From Lewinellaceae bacterium (lineage in GTDB: Bacteria > Bacteroidota > Bacteroidia > Chitinophagales > Saprospiraceae): a stretch of DNA of 64,000 bases. The position numbers and the translations under genes are program-made. Location of the stretch: the NCBI GenBank assembly GCA_020636105.1, contig JACJYL010000002.1:310001-374000 (forward strand), in the 5' to 3' direction. Under the pieces are notes generated by a model that saw only the letters and a program-made list of their open reading frames with translations, searched no databases and was not told the origin of the DNA. Positions 54,101-63,000 of this stretch are shown in pieces. Every line of letters starts with the position of its first letter. Positions within the stretch are counted from its first letter, which is position 1.

Positions 54101-55895
54101 GATCTGTATTTTGATCTACCACATTAATGATAACTCCCTGAGCAAAGAATCCTTCGTTTACAGGGTCTTCCATAAGATCCCATACGAGGTTCGGGCAAAA
54201 GTCGGCTTCTCCCGGACTTACAACATCAAAACAAACCTCAACCAATTTAGTCCATCCGGTCGTTGATATACCTAATGCTGTAATGGAAGGGTTATTCACC
54301 TGGATATTCCCATGCAACCACCTGGTCGAACCAGGGAAATTGAAAAGATTTGTTCCAATTGGTGATTCTGCCGGAGGACTCGGAACTACGGGACCATAAC
54401 CTGTAGCATAATTTTGAAATCCTGCAAAGGTCATGATATCACTATCAAAGAAAAAGCTGACCTCCATATCAAATAACTCCTGACCTGGAATATCTGACTG
54501 CAATTCTATATCTACACAATATTGATCCGTAACACAATCGAACAGAGGATTTGCAAATTGAGCTGTAATTACCGGATCGCCACAAATAGTTGAAATACAA
54601 TTTGTCGGAGCTATCTCCGGTGCTCCCCAGGGAGCTGCCACTGCACCAGGAAAATAATCCCAGTTGTACTGAACTACATTCTCCGTGGAAGGAATGGCAA
54701 GATCTGTATTTTGATCTACCACATTAATGATAACTCCCTGAGCAAAGAATCCTTCGTTAACAGGGTCTTCCATAAGATCCCATACGAGGTTCGGGCAAAA
54801 GTCCGCTTCTCCCGGACTTACAACATCAAAACAAACCTCTACTAATTTAGTCCATCCGATCGTTGATATAGCTAATGCCGTAATGGATGGGTTAGCCACC
54901 TGGATATTCCCATGCAACCACCTGGTCGAACCAGGGAAATTAAAAAGATTTGTTACAATTGGTGATTCTGCCGGGGGATTCGGGACAACCGTTCCATATC
55001 CGGCGGCATAATTTTGAAATCCTGCAAAGGTCATGATATCACTATCAAAGAAAAAACTGACCTCCATATCAAATAACTCCTGGCTTGCTGTATTGGATTG
55101 TAATTCTATATCCACACAATACTGGCTATTATCACAATCAAATTGAGGGTTGGCAAATTGAGCTGTTATTACCGGTTCCCCAACAGGACCGCAAATGGTT
55201 GAAGTACAGGAAGTTTGCACCGGAGCCCCGTAAGGAGTAGTGGCAGGAGATCCATCATATTGCCAATTAAATTGTTCTACCGCTTTAACAATAGTAGAAC
55301 CACCAACCACAGTAAAATCTAAGGTTCCTCCCAAAAAGCCACCAGTACTCGGAGGTTCCTGTAAGTCCCATATTACACTTGGACAAAAAGTATCATCTTC
55401 TAAAGGAGCATCAACATCAAAGCAAACCTCATATAACATCGTCCAACCTGTTGTTTCAATTTTAATTGGAGTTGCCATTGTATTAACTAAATCTACGTTT
55501 CCACTAAACCTTTCAGCAATTGGACCAAAACCAAAAAATGATGTTCCGGCTCCATTATAAGCTTGTAACTCTGGAGCAGGAGTTATTTCACCGTATCCCC
55601 CCTGAAAATTATCGAAATGGGAAAATTCAAGAACATCATCATCGTACCAAAAACGCACATTCATTCCCTGCAATTCCAAATTAGGTGTATCCGAATGAAA
55701 CTCTACATCCAAACAATATTTTGACGTATTACAATCATAATCCGGGTTAGCAAATCGTACTGTGACAACAGGATCTTGTGCCATCCCTTGAAAACCAAAA
55801 GACAGGAATAGTATAATAAAAAAAGAAATTCGAGATGAAAAACTAAAATTTTCATTTCGATTACTTTTCGTTTCCGTAGATAGAGGCTTTTTCAT
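42150..55895 (-). CDS. Giant SprB-like surface protein with 27 near-identical 81-aa repeats
   Basis: 4581 aa. Order: signal peptide (1-40, ...GFQGMAQ); four cohesin-like modules (about 41-832); one SprB-type repeat (833-898, VNVSCFGEADGSILITPSGG); 27 tandem 81-aa repeats (899-3085); another SprB-like repeat (about 3086-3155); a set of T-I-T-N-T-P-V long beta-domains (about 3160-3740); HYR domains (about 3740-4100, e.g. DNCDLTSVVATAP); two Big_9-like domains (about 4110-4300); and a 270-aa C-terminal module (about 4304-4581) ending NGKSSAVPRN. SprB of Flavobacterium johnsoniae is a giant gliding adhesin moved on the surface, so an adhesin role is plausible. There is no type A sorting domain; the C-terminal module matches that of the gene at 57096 and may be the export or attachment signal. 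A good promoter lies at 55918-55950. Confidence 0.9.
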   Translation of the reverse strand: MKKPLSTETKSNRNENFSFSSRISFFIILFLSFGFQGMAQDPVVTVRFANPDYDCNTSKYCLDVEFHSDTPNLELQGMNVRFWYDDDVLEFSHFDNFQGGYGEITPAPELQAYNGAGTSFFGFGPIAERFSGNVDLVNTMATPIKIETTGWTMLYEVCFDVDAPLEDDTFCPSVIWDLQEPPSTGGFLGGTLDFTVVGGSTIVKAVEQFNWQYDGSPATTPYGAPVQTSCTSTICGPVGEPVITAQFANPQFDCDNSQYCVDIELQSNTASQELFDMEVSFFFDSDIMTFAGFQNYAAGYGTVVPNPPAESPIVTNLFNFPGSTRWLHGNIQVANPSITALAISTIGWTKLVEVCFDVVSPGEADFCPNLVWDLMEDPVNEGFFAQGVIINVVDQNTDLAIPSTENVVQYNWDYFPGAVAAPWGAPEIAPTNCISTICGDPVITAQFANPLFDCVTDQYCVDIELQSDIPGQELFDMEVSFFFDSDIMTFAGFQNYATGYGPVVPSPPAESPIGTNLFNFPGSTRWLHGNIQVNNPSITALGISTTGWTKLVEVCFDVVSPGEADFCPNLVWDLMEDPVNEGFFAQGVIINVVDQNTDLAIPSTENVVQYNWDYFPGAVAAPWGAPELVPTNCISTICVDPVITAEFTNPQYYCDDNKYCLDIELHSDIPDQELYDMEVSFFFDSDVMTFAGFQNYATGYGPVVPSPPIEAPIVTNLFNFPGSTRWLHGNIQVVNSLMALDLPTSGGAKLVEVCFNIVAGTPDDSFCPSVVWDLEEDPADLGFIADGMVINVVDPISSNAIPSTENVVQFNWAYFPGAVAAPWGEPVVTSCIAALTATASDQVNVSCFGEADGSILITPSGGAGPYTITPAQTGLTAGGYTFTVTDNYGCETAVDVTITEPIEVTVDASSTNVSCNGEADGTITVFGVSTGATTMIQLDGVGADLSGQATYGPGTYVITATAPNGNNDGDCTATASVTITEPIEVTVDASSTNVSCNGEADGTITVFGVSAGATTMIQLDGLGADLSGQTTFGPGTYVITATAPNGNNDGDCTATASVTITEPIEVTVDASSTNVSCNGEADGTITVFGVSAGATTMIQLDGLGADLSGQTTFGPGTYVITATAPNGNNDGDCTATASVTITEPIEVTVDASSTNVSCNGEANGTITVFGVSAGATTMIQLDGLGADLSGQTTFGPGTYVITATAPNGNNDGDCTATASVTITEPIEVTVDASSTNVSCNGEANGTITVFGVSAGATTMIQLDGLGADLSGQTTFGPGTYVITATAPNGNNDGDCTATASVTITEPIEVTVDASSTNVSCNGEANGTITVFGVSAGATTMIQLDGLGADLSGQTTFGPGTYVITATAPNGNNDGDCTATASVTITEPIEVTVDASSTNVSCNGEANGTITVFGVSAGATTMIQLDGLGADLSGQTTFGPGTYVITATAPNGNNDGDCTATASVTITEPIEVTVDASSTNVSCNGEANGTITVFGVSAGATTMIQLDGLGADLSGQTTFGPGTYVITATAPNGNNDGDCTATASVTITEPIEVTVDASSTNVSCNGEADGTITVFGVSAGATTMIQLDGLGADLSGQTTFGPGTYVITATAPNGNNDGDCTATASVTITEPIEVTVDASSTNVSCNGEADGTITVFGVSAGATTMIQLDGLGADLSGQTTFGPGTYVITATAPNGNNDGDCTATASVTITEPIEVTVDASSTNVSCNGEANGTITVFGVSAGATTMIQLDGLGADLSGQTTFGPGTYVITATAPNGNNDGDCTATASVTITEPIEVTVDASSTNVSCNGEANGTITVFGVSAGATTMIQLDGLGADLSGQTTFGPGTYVITATAPNGNNDGDCTATASVTITEPIEVTVDASSTNVSCNGEANGTITVFGVSAGATTMIQLDGLGADLSGQTTFGPGTYVITATAPNGNNDGDCTATASVTITEPIEVTVDASSTNVSCNGEADGTITVFGVSAGATTMIQLDGLGADLSGQTTFGPGTYVITATAPNGNNDGDCTATASVTITEPIEVTVDASSTNVSCNGEANGTITVFGVSAGATTMIQLDGLGADLSGQTTFGPGTYVITATAPNGNNDGDCTATASVTITEPIEVTVDASSTNVSCNGEANGTITVFGVSAGATTMIQLDGLGADLSGQTTFGPGTYVITATAPNGNNDGDCTATASVTITEPIEVTVDASSTNVSCNGEANGTITVFGVSAGATTMIQLDGLGADLSGQTTFGPGTYVITATAPNGNNDGDCTATASVTITEPIEVTVDASSTNVSCNGEANGTITVFGVSAGATTMIQLDGLGADLSGQTTFGPGTYVITATAPNGNNDGDCTATASVTITEPIEVTVDASSTNVSCNGEANGTITVFGVSAGATTMIQLDGLGADLSGQTTFGPGTYVITATAPNGNNDGDCTATASVTITEPIEVTVDASSTNVSCNGEADGTITVFGVSAGATTMIQLDGLGADLSGQTTFGPGTYVITATAPNGNNDGDCTATASVTITEPIEVTVDASSTNVSCNGEANGTITVFGVSAGATTMIQLDGLGADLSGQTTFGPGTYVITATAPNGNNDGDCTATASVTITEPIEVTVDASSTNVSCNGEANGTITVFGVSAGATTMIQLDGLGADLSGQTTFGPGTYVITATAPNGNNDGDCTATASVTITEPIEVTVDASSTNVSCNGEANGTITVFGVSAGATTMIQLDGLGADLSGQTTFGPGTYVITATAPNGNNDGDCTATASVTITEPIEVTVDASSTNVSCNGEANGTITVFGVSAGATTMIQLDGLGADLSGQTTFGPGTYVITATAPNGNNDGDCTATASVTITEPIEVTVDASSTNVSCNGEADGTITVFGVSAGATTMIQLDGLGADLSGQTTFGPGTYVITATAPNGNNDGDCTATASVTITEPIEVTVDASSTNVSCNGEANGTITVFGVSAGATTMIQLDGLGADLSGQTTFGPGTYVITATAPNGNNDGDCTATASVTITEPIEVTVDASSTNVSCNGEADGTITVFGVSAGATTMIQLDGLGADLSGQTTFGPGTYVITATAPNGNNDGDCTATASVTITEPDLLTLTATPINPDCAGDLGSVLLETTGGTEPYTYDPGNPPVDDLTTGTYTYNVMDANGCTAMATAMISTTPLPTVVLSPINDISTITNTPVIITQTVTYPVFTLDPSYLTDAVFNSGVAFPAGAEIIKIEYNDGIINSFPTIVDGNLGGLTEVYLSDVLGGAYPLNDHSGLTVEWIFTLAGFGDEATYPITITPVTYISGDPNECESAIGTPASFSLTFADMDIFAIATSPAQVICDKVTFTFEEDYPAIANVDALVLSNAMITVTSGDPIPAGTTIDWSTTFGSGSYLLPAATSSIYLSEILGLGPNPLVNENNAARTWTFMLSGPNLDEFDYDLQIDGIAQLEGVDYVYATENISIKGLPVVTLSSIADVSTITNTPVVIHQSVTYPATITTLSSVVTDAEISTPVAFPAGAIIETITYDDNNGNVFSWPVNYNIGGLNSLYLSYVLGSASPLNGHAGLTVDWTFTLSGFDAEQTYPITITPVAYDPAINCISVIGSSSSFNLTFADLVAYSLAPDPALICDDEVTFTADITYPAIVNVDNGTGVVVNNAKITSDVALPAGTIAWSYNGIPGVPFTVVAGTTTLYLSDIVQNTPYPIVTDNGLSATWVFTLSGVGLGNNDYVFTIENLAQLGGNDYIYNSATINIDNDGVGPVIDCMSIPMQIVNTSVGGSGDCTGLIPDVTQLVRSASMDNCTDPMDLIITQLPAIGDPVSGADGTTLTVTVSVEDAHGNSTDCQVTIELNDDEAPIITNCPASDVVVVADPNFCGKFITQSVNITDNCDLTSVVATAPASIIPPIVNPLSSLYTVAGNFSVGTTEVTVTATDAGGNPSTCVFNVVVQDTQAPALQNGTCPGNITVSDTDGDCMANATWLAPIFSDNCGLGGGFTVSGDYTPGAAFPVGTTTVTYTATDGSPYSSDATCIFDVIVLDDHDPSITCPANISMPADPGLCEATVTFVAPVGTDNCSSVTTTQTDATGLSSGSVFPLGTTTLEFTATDGATNSSTCTIMVTVTSVPVAVDDVSLPSLPGSVTLNVVNNDTDCDNNIDVSTVDLNPSMMGQQIMLTVPGEGVWDVNAIGEVTFTPEVGFTLDPTPITYTVGDGSSFTSNTATIAIDYVPVAMDDLSNNNNAGPVEVDVLSNDTAGDLVDPMTVQIVGTASPGMSLMVLGEGTWSVNGITGAITFDPEVGFTGNPTPIYYTVLDDEMNESNQALVTVEYTSCVPIEAWVYLEGAAVAPDGSSNYSIPMRTTLNDLRILPGQYLQNGLLGNFYTPSDQPYDVAPWNYSGNEGLGYDSEEMISMADAGYPSTVVDWVLVSLRDKEVDIFNLNGGYKPTETPICTAAALLHMDGSIEFIDGFECCELNVSESYYIVIEHRNHLLVASHEPVSIVNGKISYDFRSQQSYIQIAFGSPNGFGQKEILPGVFAMHAGNGGQAPDPQADTDINLGDEFYLKSQYGQVLRYRNGDYNMNGSPNNLDRILWGFNNGKSSAVPRN
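46641..53201 (-). repeat. 27 tandem copies of a 243-bp unit (81 aa)
   Basis: The array is exactly 6561 bp, 27 x 243, with no indel. Each unit encodes an SprB-type Ig-like repeat: IEVTVDASSTNVSCNGEA(D/N)G, TITVFGVSAGATTMIQLDG, GPGTYVITATAPNGNNDGDC and TATASVTITEP, with two cysteines and an acidic NGNNDGDC loop that may bind calcium. Units are almost identical and differ mainly at four marker sites (plus strand: CGTGGTCG/CGTAGTCG, ATTACAAC/ATTGCAAC, TCGTTACA/TCGTCACA, CATCTGC/CATTTGC). The two units nearest 53201 are the most diverged, so the array probably grew from its interior. Confidence 0.97.
53400..55770 (-). repeat. Four tandem cohesin-like modules (about 600 bp each) in the 4581-aa gene
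   Basis: A CCATGCAACCACCTGGTCG block recurs at 53711, 54311 and 54911, exactly 600 bp apart. The modules at about 53990-54590 and 54590-55190 are nearly identical, the one at 53400-53990 is slightly diverged, and the N-terminal one (about 55190-55770) is distinct. Confidence 0.85.
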
Positions 55896-55917
55896 ATGGA
55901 CTTTTATCTTGTTAATT

Positions 55918-55950
55918 CAAAAATAAATCCAGGTTTAAACCCAGTTCAAA
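55918..55950 (-). promoter_or_regulatory. Promoter of the 4581-aa protein gene
   Basis: On the minus strand TTTG (55950-55947), a 21-bp spacer, then TATTTTTG (55925-55918) match the Bacteroidota -33/-7 pattern. The start codon is 22 bp after the -7 box, so the leader would be short. Confidence 0.65.
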
Positions 55951-56012
55951 CCCAGCCTTTATTTTTAGATGGTTTTAGGTTCATTTGAGGCAATTTTCAA
56001 AAGGCTTTTTAC

Positions 56013-57008
56013 TTACCTCAAAAAGATCATCTTTTTGAATACTGATTTATGAGCTGGAGTTTCAAGGCGATAAAAAAGTACGGTTGAAACCTCATGAAAA
56101 TCCTTACTTTTAACTTTTACTACATTCATCCCGGCTGCATAATCCCCCTCAATAAGTTTGATGGATTTACCGGTTCCGTCAAAAAAGGTCAACTTGGCAG
56201 CGGAAGCCTCAGGAAGGGTAAATCTGATTTCTGTAAATTCATCAAAAGGATTTGGTTGGTTCTGGAACAACTCAAATTTTTTCGCATCTGTAGATTCAAT
56301 TCCCGTTACGCTTCCAGTGAGAGAGATACAATTTTCCTGGATTGGCACTCCAAATGGAGGGGTACCCTGATCAGCATATCCTTCCCAGTTAAAATGCTGT
56401 GAAGCCGTAATTCTTTTACCATCTTTAATGGAGGGGTTATTGCCATAAGTGGTTATAACAACACCTCCACTACCTGTTAAAAAACCTCCTTTTCCAGAAG
56501 CTGTTTTCAAATCCCAGATCACACTTGGACAAAAATCTTCATTAACGGGAATTGACTCCTTTACTTCAAAACAAACCTCAAAAAATTTCATCCATCCATC
56601 CGTTGGAATGGTTACGTAATTATCAGGGTTTATTACCTGGACAGCACCATTAACAGCATTTGCTGAAGATTCCAAATTAAATAAATAATACCCCCATGCG
56701 GCTCCTTCCGTTACTCTGGCCGGATTAGGATTAACAGGGCCGACACCTTCATGAAAATTGGCAATATTCAAAAAATCCATTTTTGTAGCATCATAAAAAA
56801 ATCGCACATTCATCCCATCAAAGCGTTGCCCCTGGACATTTGACTGCAAATCAACATCCAGACAATAGGTCCGCTGCGTTTGATCATATTGAGGGTTTGA
56901 AAAACGGACACTAACCATACCCGTATTCTGAGCTGAAACAGAAAAACCCAAGGCTAATAAAATGCTGAGTGCAATTATGATAATATTTGGAGTCTGTAAT
57001 TTTTTCAT
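56013..57008 (-). CDS. Single cohesin-like module protein with T9SS type A sorting domain
   Basis: 331 aa. Signal peptide (about 1-26, ...LGFSVSAQ); one cohesin-like module (about 30-230) with VRFSNPQYDQTQRTYCLDVD, MNVRFFYDATKMDFLNI, GWMKFFEVCFEV, FCPSVIWDLK and CISLTG, i.e. the same block that is repeated in the two giants; then a T9SS type A sorting domain (about 245-331, ELFQNQPNPFDEFTEIRFTL ... FKKMIFLR). It is the minimal member of the family in this locus and lies between the two genes that end in NGKSSAVPRN. It could bind a dockerin-like partner on the surface or act as an anchor for the giants; both are inferences. Confidence 0.85.
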   Translation of the reverse strand: MKKLQTPNIIIIALSILLALGFSVSAQNTGMVSVRFSNPQYDQTQRTYCLDVDLQSNVQGQRFDGMNVRFFYDATKMDFLNIANFHEGVGPVNPNPARVTEGAAWGYYLFNLESSANAVNGAVQVINPDNYVTIPTDGWMKFFEVCFEVKESIPVNEDFCPSVIWDLKTASGKGGFLTGSGGVVITTYGNNPSIKDGKRITASQHFNWEGYADQGTPPFGVPIQENCISLTGSVTGIESTDAKKFELFQNQPNPFDEFTEIRFTLPEASAAKLTFFDGTGKSIKLIEGDYAAGMNVVKVKSKDFHEVSTVLFYRLETPAHKSVFKKMIFLR

Positions 57009-57051
57009 TTTTCTATTTTTTAATTTTTCCTATTACTTTATTTAACAAGAA

Positions 57052-57087
57052 CAACCGAATAGCCAGCATTAACTGGCTATCCGGTTG
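57052..57087 (-). terminator. Hairpin downstream of the partial giant gene
   Basis: CAACCGAATAGCCAG (57052-57066) pairs with CTGGCTATCCGGTTG (57073-57087), 15 bp with one mismatch and a CATTAA loop. Read on the minus strand it is followed only by TTCTTG, so termination may be partial. Confidence 0.65.
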
Positions 57088-57095
57088 CAGATTCA

Positions 57096-60000
57096 TTAAT
57101 TTCTCGGTACAGCTGATGACTTACCGTTGTTGAAGCCCCAAAGAATTCGATCAAGGCTATTTGGAGAGCCGTTCATATTATAATCTCCATTTAGATAGCG
57201 AAGTACTTGTCCGTATTCAGATTTCAAAAATGCTTCATCACCAAATCCAATAAAGGTATCTGCTGTAGGATCAGGTGCCTGATCTCCATTACCTGCATGC
57301 ATTACAAATACACCTGGACTTACTTCTTTTTGGCCTGATCCATTAGGACTACCAAAAGCTATTTGAATATAACTTTGTTGAGACCTGAAGTCATAAGAAA
57401 TCACTCCATTGATTATGGGCACCGGTTCATGCGAACTCACAAGTAAGTGATTGCGGTGTTCTATGACCAGGTAATATGTTTCTGAAACATCTAATTCACA
57501 ACAGGTAAATCCGTCAATAAACTCAATGGAACCATCTGTATGTAACAATGCTGCAGCAGTACAAATCGGAGTTAAATCAGGCTTATAATCTCCTAAAAGG
57601 TTAAATGGATCAACCACTTTATCTCTCAAGGAAACCAATACCCAATCGACAACATCGGAAGGATAACCCGCATCTGCGTTTCCAACCATTTCATCTGAGT
57701 CATAACCATATCCTTCTGTTCCCATATAATTCCATGGTGCTACACTGTAAGGCTGGCCAGGAGGAGAATAGTAATTTCCAAGAGGGCTACTTGAATACTG
57801 TCCAGGCAGCAATCTCTTATCATTCAACTCTGATCTCATCGGAATGGAATAATTTGACGAACCGTTTGGTGCAATTGCTGAACCTTCCAGATACACCCAT
57901 GCTTCAATTTCAACACAAAGTGTGTATTCTATTGTAACAAGCGCCTGATTTGATGGATTTCCTTCATGATCATTCACCGTATAATTAATTGGAGTCGGAT
58001 CCCCTACCAATGCTACATGAGGAGTAAATGTGATGGCACCTGTGGCACCATTCACACTCCATGTACCTTCGCCCGGTATATCCATACTTGTAACGTCGCC
58101 ATTTCCATCAGTTACCACATTCGTAGCTCCAACAGGCGTCACAAGACTTACTGTCGTCGGATCAACGTAATCACCATCCAGGTCATTTGCCAAAACATCA
58201 ACTTCAACTGATCCTGCATTGTTATTATCGCTAAGGTCATCACTAGCAATCGGTAAATAGTCTGCTGTTATAGTTGCCACATTTGAAGTATTGCCCGAAC
58301 CATCTTTAACCACGTAAGTAATAGGAGTAGGATCAATGGTAAAACCAGCCTCAGGAGAGAAGGTAACCTCTCCGTTTGCATCAACGGTCCACTCCCCTTC
58401 TCCAAGTACCGTCATAATTGTTTGCTGTCCAGCAATGCCCGGTGCAAAGTCTACAGTTGAGGCATCGATATTGGTATCGCAATCCATATCATTCGTAACT
58501 ACGTTGACTACAGCATCCGATCCAGGTGAAACGGCAGGGCTGTTTACGTCATCCACAGCCATGGGAGTACTTGTGACAATAACATCAAAGGTACATACAG
58601 TCGAATTTGTTCCGTCTGTTGCCGTGTAGGTAACCGTAGTAACCCCGGCCAGGAAAGAAGCTCCCGGATTGTAATCACTTGAGACCATAAAGCTTCCAGT
58701 AAAACTACAATTATCCGAGAAAATAGGTGCCACCCAGGTGGCATTTTCAGAACAATCTCCATTCGTATCGTTTACCGTAATATTCGCAGGGCAGGTTCCT
58801 GGCTGCAATACCGGTGGCTGAGCATCATTGATGGTCACGGTAAAGAAACAAGTTGCCGGATTACCGCTGGCATCTGTAGCCGTATAAGTTACCGTATTCA
58901 CTCCTACCCCAAACGTATAATTGACGCCGTTACCAGCCATTAGACCTGTCTGGTGAGAAACCAAGGTATTGTTTTTGTCAAAAATATCCCACTCTAAAGC
59001 AGGTGTAGCTGTACAATTATCCGTTGCTGTAGGATTGGTCCAGAATTCTGTATTTCCACAAATACTTGGATTAGAGTTGGAAACAATATTCGCAGGACAA
59101 GCCAATGTCGGAATTTCATTATCTTCTACCAGCACATCAAAGCTACAGGTTGCGGAACTCGTCGGTGTACCGCTATTGGTCACCGTCCAAGTTACTGTAG
59201 TGGTACCCTTGTAGAATATTAGTCCTGCCAGGGAGTTTGCTGTTGTAACTCCTGTAGCTGTTGCCCCCGTTAATTCATAGGTCACAACAAGAGGTGTACA
59301 ACTACCTGTTATTACAGGATCAAATTCTGTTCCATCAACGGTATAAGTACATGTTGCCGGATCTGTATCCCTGGTCTGGTTCATTATACAAGTGATAGTT
59401 GGTGCAGGCTGTACAGTCAACGTAAAAGTAATGGTCTCTCCAACTACATCTCCTGCAGTCAGTGTCCCACTTCCATCTACATCATAATATGGTGTAGATA
59501 CAAATACGATATCCTTCGCTACGCCGTCATGATTTTCAGGTGTGATTGAAGTGGATCCAAAATCCGGACCAACTGGTCCATCAACCGTTTGAGTAGCAGG
59601 TAGCGTACTGATGTCGGTAGTAATGACAGCCTGTACCCATAATGGTCCACAAGAGCCTGGATCTACCGAAGTAGAGGTGGCATCACTTGTCGTCACTTCT
59701 TCACCTGAACATATCGTCAAAGCATAAGCATTACCTGAGGTCATGAACTGGCTGTAAGCACCAGGTCCCGTAACCGTTGCTGATACTATCGGCGTAGGCT
59801 GTACAGTCAACGTAAAAGTAATGGTCTCTCCAACTACATCTCCTGCAGTCAGGGTTCCACTTCCATCTACATCATAATATGGTGTAGATACAAATACGAT
59901 ATCCTTCGCTACGCCGTCATGATTTTCAGGAGTGATCGAGGTTGATGGCAAAGCAGAACCGACTGGTGCATCATATGTTTGAGTAGGAAGCAACGTACTT

Positions 60001-63000
60001 ATATCAGTAGTATAAACCGTCTGTACCCATAATGGTCCACAAGAACCTGGATCTACCGAAGTAGAGGTGGCATCACTTGTCGTCACTTCTTCACCTGAAC
60101 ATATCGTCAAAGCATATGAATTACCTGAGGTCATCAACTGGCTGTAAGCGCCAGGACCGGTAACCGTTGCTTCTACTATTGGTGTCGGCTGTACGGTCAA
60201 GGTAAAAGTAACCGGATCTCCTGCTACATCGCCCGCAGTCAGGGTCATTGATCCATCTACATCATAATATGGTGTAGATACAAATACGATATCCTTCGCT
60301 ACGCCGTCATGATTTTCAGGTGTGATCGAGGTTGCTGGATAAGCCGTAGCAACATCAGCATTGAAGGTTTGAGTAGAAGGCAACGTACTTATATTAGTAG
60401 TATAAACCGTCTCTACCCATAATGGTCCACAGGAGCCTGGATCTACCGAAGTAGAGATCGCATCACTTGTAGTCACTTCTTCACCTGAACATATCGTCAA
60501 AGCATATGAATTACCTGAGGTCATCAACTGGCTATAAGCGCCAGGACCAGTAACTGTTGCTTCTACTATTGGTGTAGGCTGTACTTCCACATAATAAACC
60601 TCCGTCAAAGAACAACCATCGTCATTCGTTACGGTCAATTCGTAAGTGCCTACATCAGCTTCTGTAGCATTGAAAGTTACTGCCGGATCATTCACATTAC
60701 CAGAAGAAACCGGGTTTCCATCAAGGGTCAATGTGTAGGTATCTAAACTATTTGGACCTGTAATTTCGAATTCGACCAGTTCTCCATAGCAATAAGTTGC
60801 AGTATCAAAATGCTGGAGATCAACACCATTGGCAGCCATATCAAAATCGACCGGTGAGGCTGTTTGGTTATTCCAGTAAATATCATAAGTTACACCGGCC
60901 GTAGTATTATGCCCTTGTAAAATGATATTTTTGAAATGAGTAGATCCATTGACTCCATGCAGCATCGTATTATAAATCAGGTCTCCTTGTGCCGTTTTTA
61001 CGGTATATCTGAATTCTCCGCCTGCCAGCACTTGCAACCTCAAAGTCACCCATTGGTCATAGGCAAAACCAGGAGGCAAGCCCATATCGTACCAGGAACC
61101 ATCCCCTTCATATCCTCTAAATCTCGGGGTACCTCCATCGGAAGTAAACTCAATGATCGGATAACCGGATAAGGCATTTGTTGCATCAAAAGCTTCCCCC
61201 CAAAGACCTGCCATTCGTCTGCCAGTTGTGGCCCAATCAGCAGGAACATATAATTCTATTTCGGTTTCAATACTGGATGGATGCAATGCATATCGTCTTC
61301 CCTGGGTATTGTAAAAACCAGCTGCCTGACCATCAGCCGCATCAATGCCATGATGTAATGTATTTATGGTTCCGTCTGGTGCGGTAGCCGGAGATTCGAA
61401 AATTTCTGGTTCATACCGATCCACCGACCATAAACCCACTCCTTCTGAACCATTTGGAGCCAAGGCTATTGGATTGTAAAAATCAGGGCTGCTACAAGGA
61501 TCCAACACGATGACCGTTGCCATAGCTGAAGATGAACAAGTATTTCCATCTGTAACGGTGACAGACAATTCTACTGTTCCCGCATTTCCGGATGTAAAGG
61601 AAATGGAACTGGTACCATCACCTGAATCAATGACTCCGTTCGTAATACTCCAGGAATAGGTTGCTCCTCCCCCGGCATCTGGCACACTTGCTGAATTTCC
61701 TGATATGTTATCCCAGGTGGCATAATCTGCCGTGATATCAAAATCAGGAAGAGGGTTAATGGTAACTGTAAAACTACACGTTCCGTTCACCAGATTTCCG
61801 GCAGCATCAGAAGCGGTATAGGTTACGGTTGTGATTCCTTCGTTAAAGGTTTCTGTTCCCATCGTTGAGCCATCAAACTCAGCAACAGTTGTTGCAGTTT
61901 GGGTGGTGGCTCCAGATAAGGTATAGGATAATGAACCTCCAGAAAGGTCACAGTTGTCAGTTAATTTTACATGCGTCCAGGAAAGTGTAGCAGCATCTGC
62001 ACAACTAGCTATAGGTGCAGGACAATCGGCAAATTCAGGTTTTTCTGTATCATTGACAGTTACATTGAAGGTACAGGTTTCTGTATTTCCGCAAGGACTT
62101 GTTGCTGTATAGGTTACAAGCGTAGTTCCGACGGGGAATACATCTCCAGGTTCATGGTCACAAACTATAGCCACATTGTTCTCTAATATGACATTATCAA
62201 TCGATAAATTCTCCGCCTCAATAAATGTAAACCACATGTAGCGGTTACCTCCGACAACGGTACTAATCAAATTTGTAGGAGTACTTCTCGTTTCTGTCCA
62301 CAAAATAGTGCCCCCATCATCCACCAAATTAAGGTCAACGGCTAAAACTCCCGCTCCGTCATCTCTAAAAACCCATTGGAAGGTATACCAGGCGGAGGAA
62401 GTAATTTCAAAGTGATTTAAAGAGGCCAAATCATTCCTCCTGGTAAAGTTTGTATTATTGCTACCACCCACTAAAATATGCCCGGCATCGTTAGACGCTG
62501 TATGGAAAATGAAGTCCTGCAGGTGATTTCCAGATTGATTGCTGGAAGCTACAGATAAATCCCAGCCATAGGTATCCGCAGGAGCAGCTGTAACCGCAGG
62601 ATCGTTTAAATCCATATACACATCAACAGAGACGACATAACCCGTTCCGAATTCTGAAGAATATCCTCCAAGCCTTGTATAAGGATCACCTGCTACCAGA
62701 GCATGAGCACCTCCTGAAGAGGAAGCAATTCCATCGGTACCGGTAGGAACTCTTACTACATCCCCCTGCCAATCTCCATAGAAATCACCTGACATAAATC
62801 CTGCAGCTTCAAACCCCTGATCATAACCAGCTCTAGAGGCAGTAGGTGGCGTCCAGGTGACTTCAGCACCACAAAGACCCGCATCATTAGATACTGTAAT
62901 ATCGACCGGGCAGTCAGCAATTGTTGGGACATTATCTACAACAGTTACCATTACACTACAGGTTGATGATTGTGGAGCCCCGTCAGTAGCTGTCAAAGTA

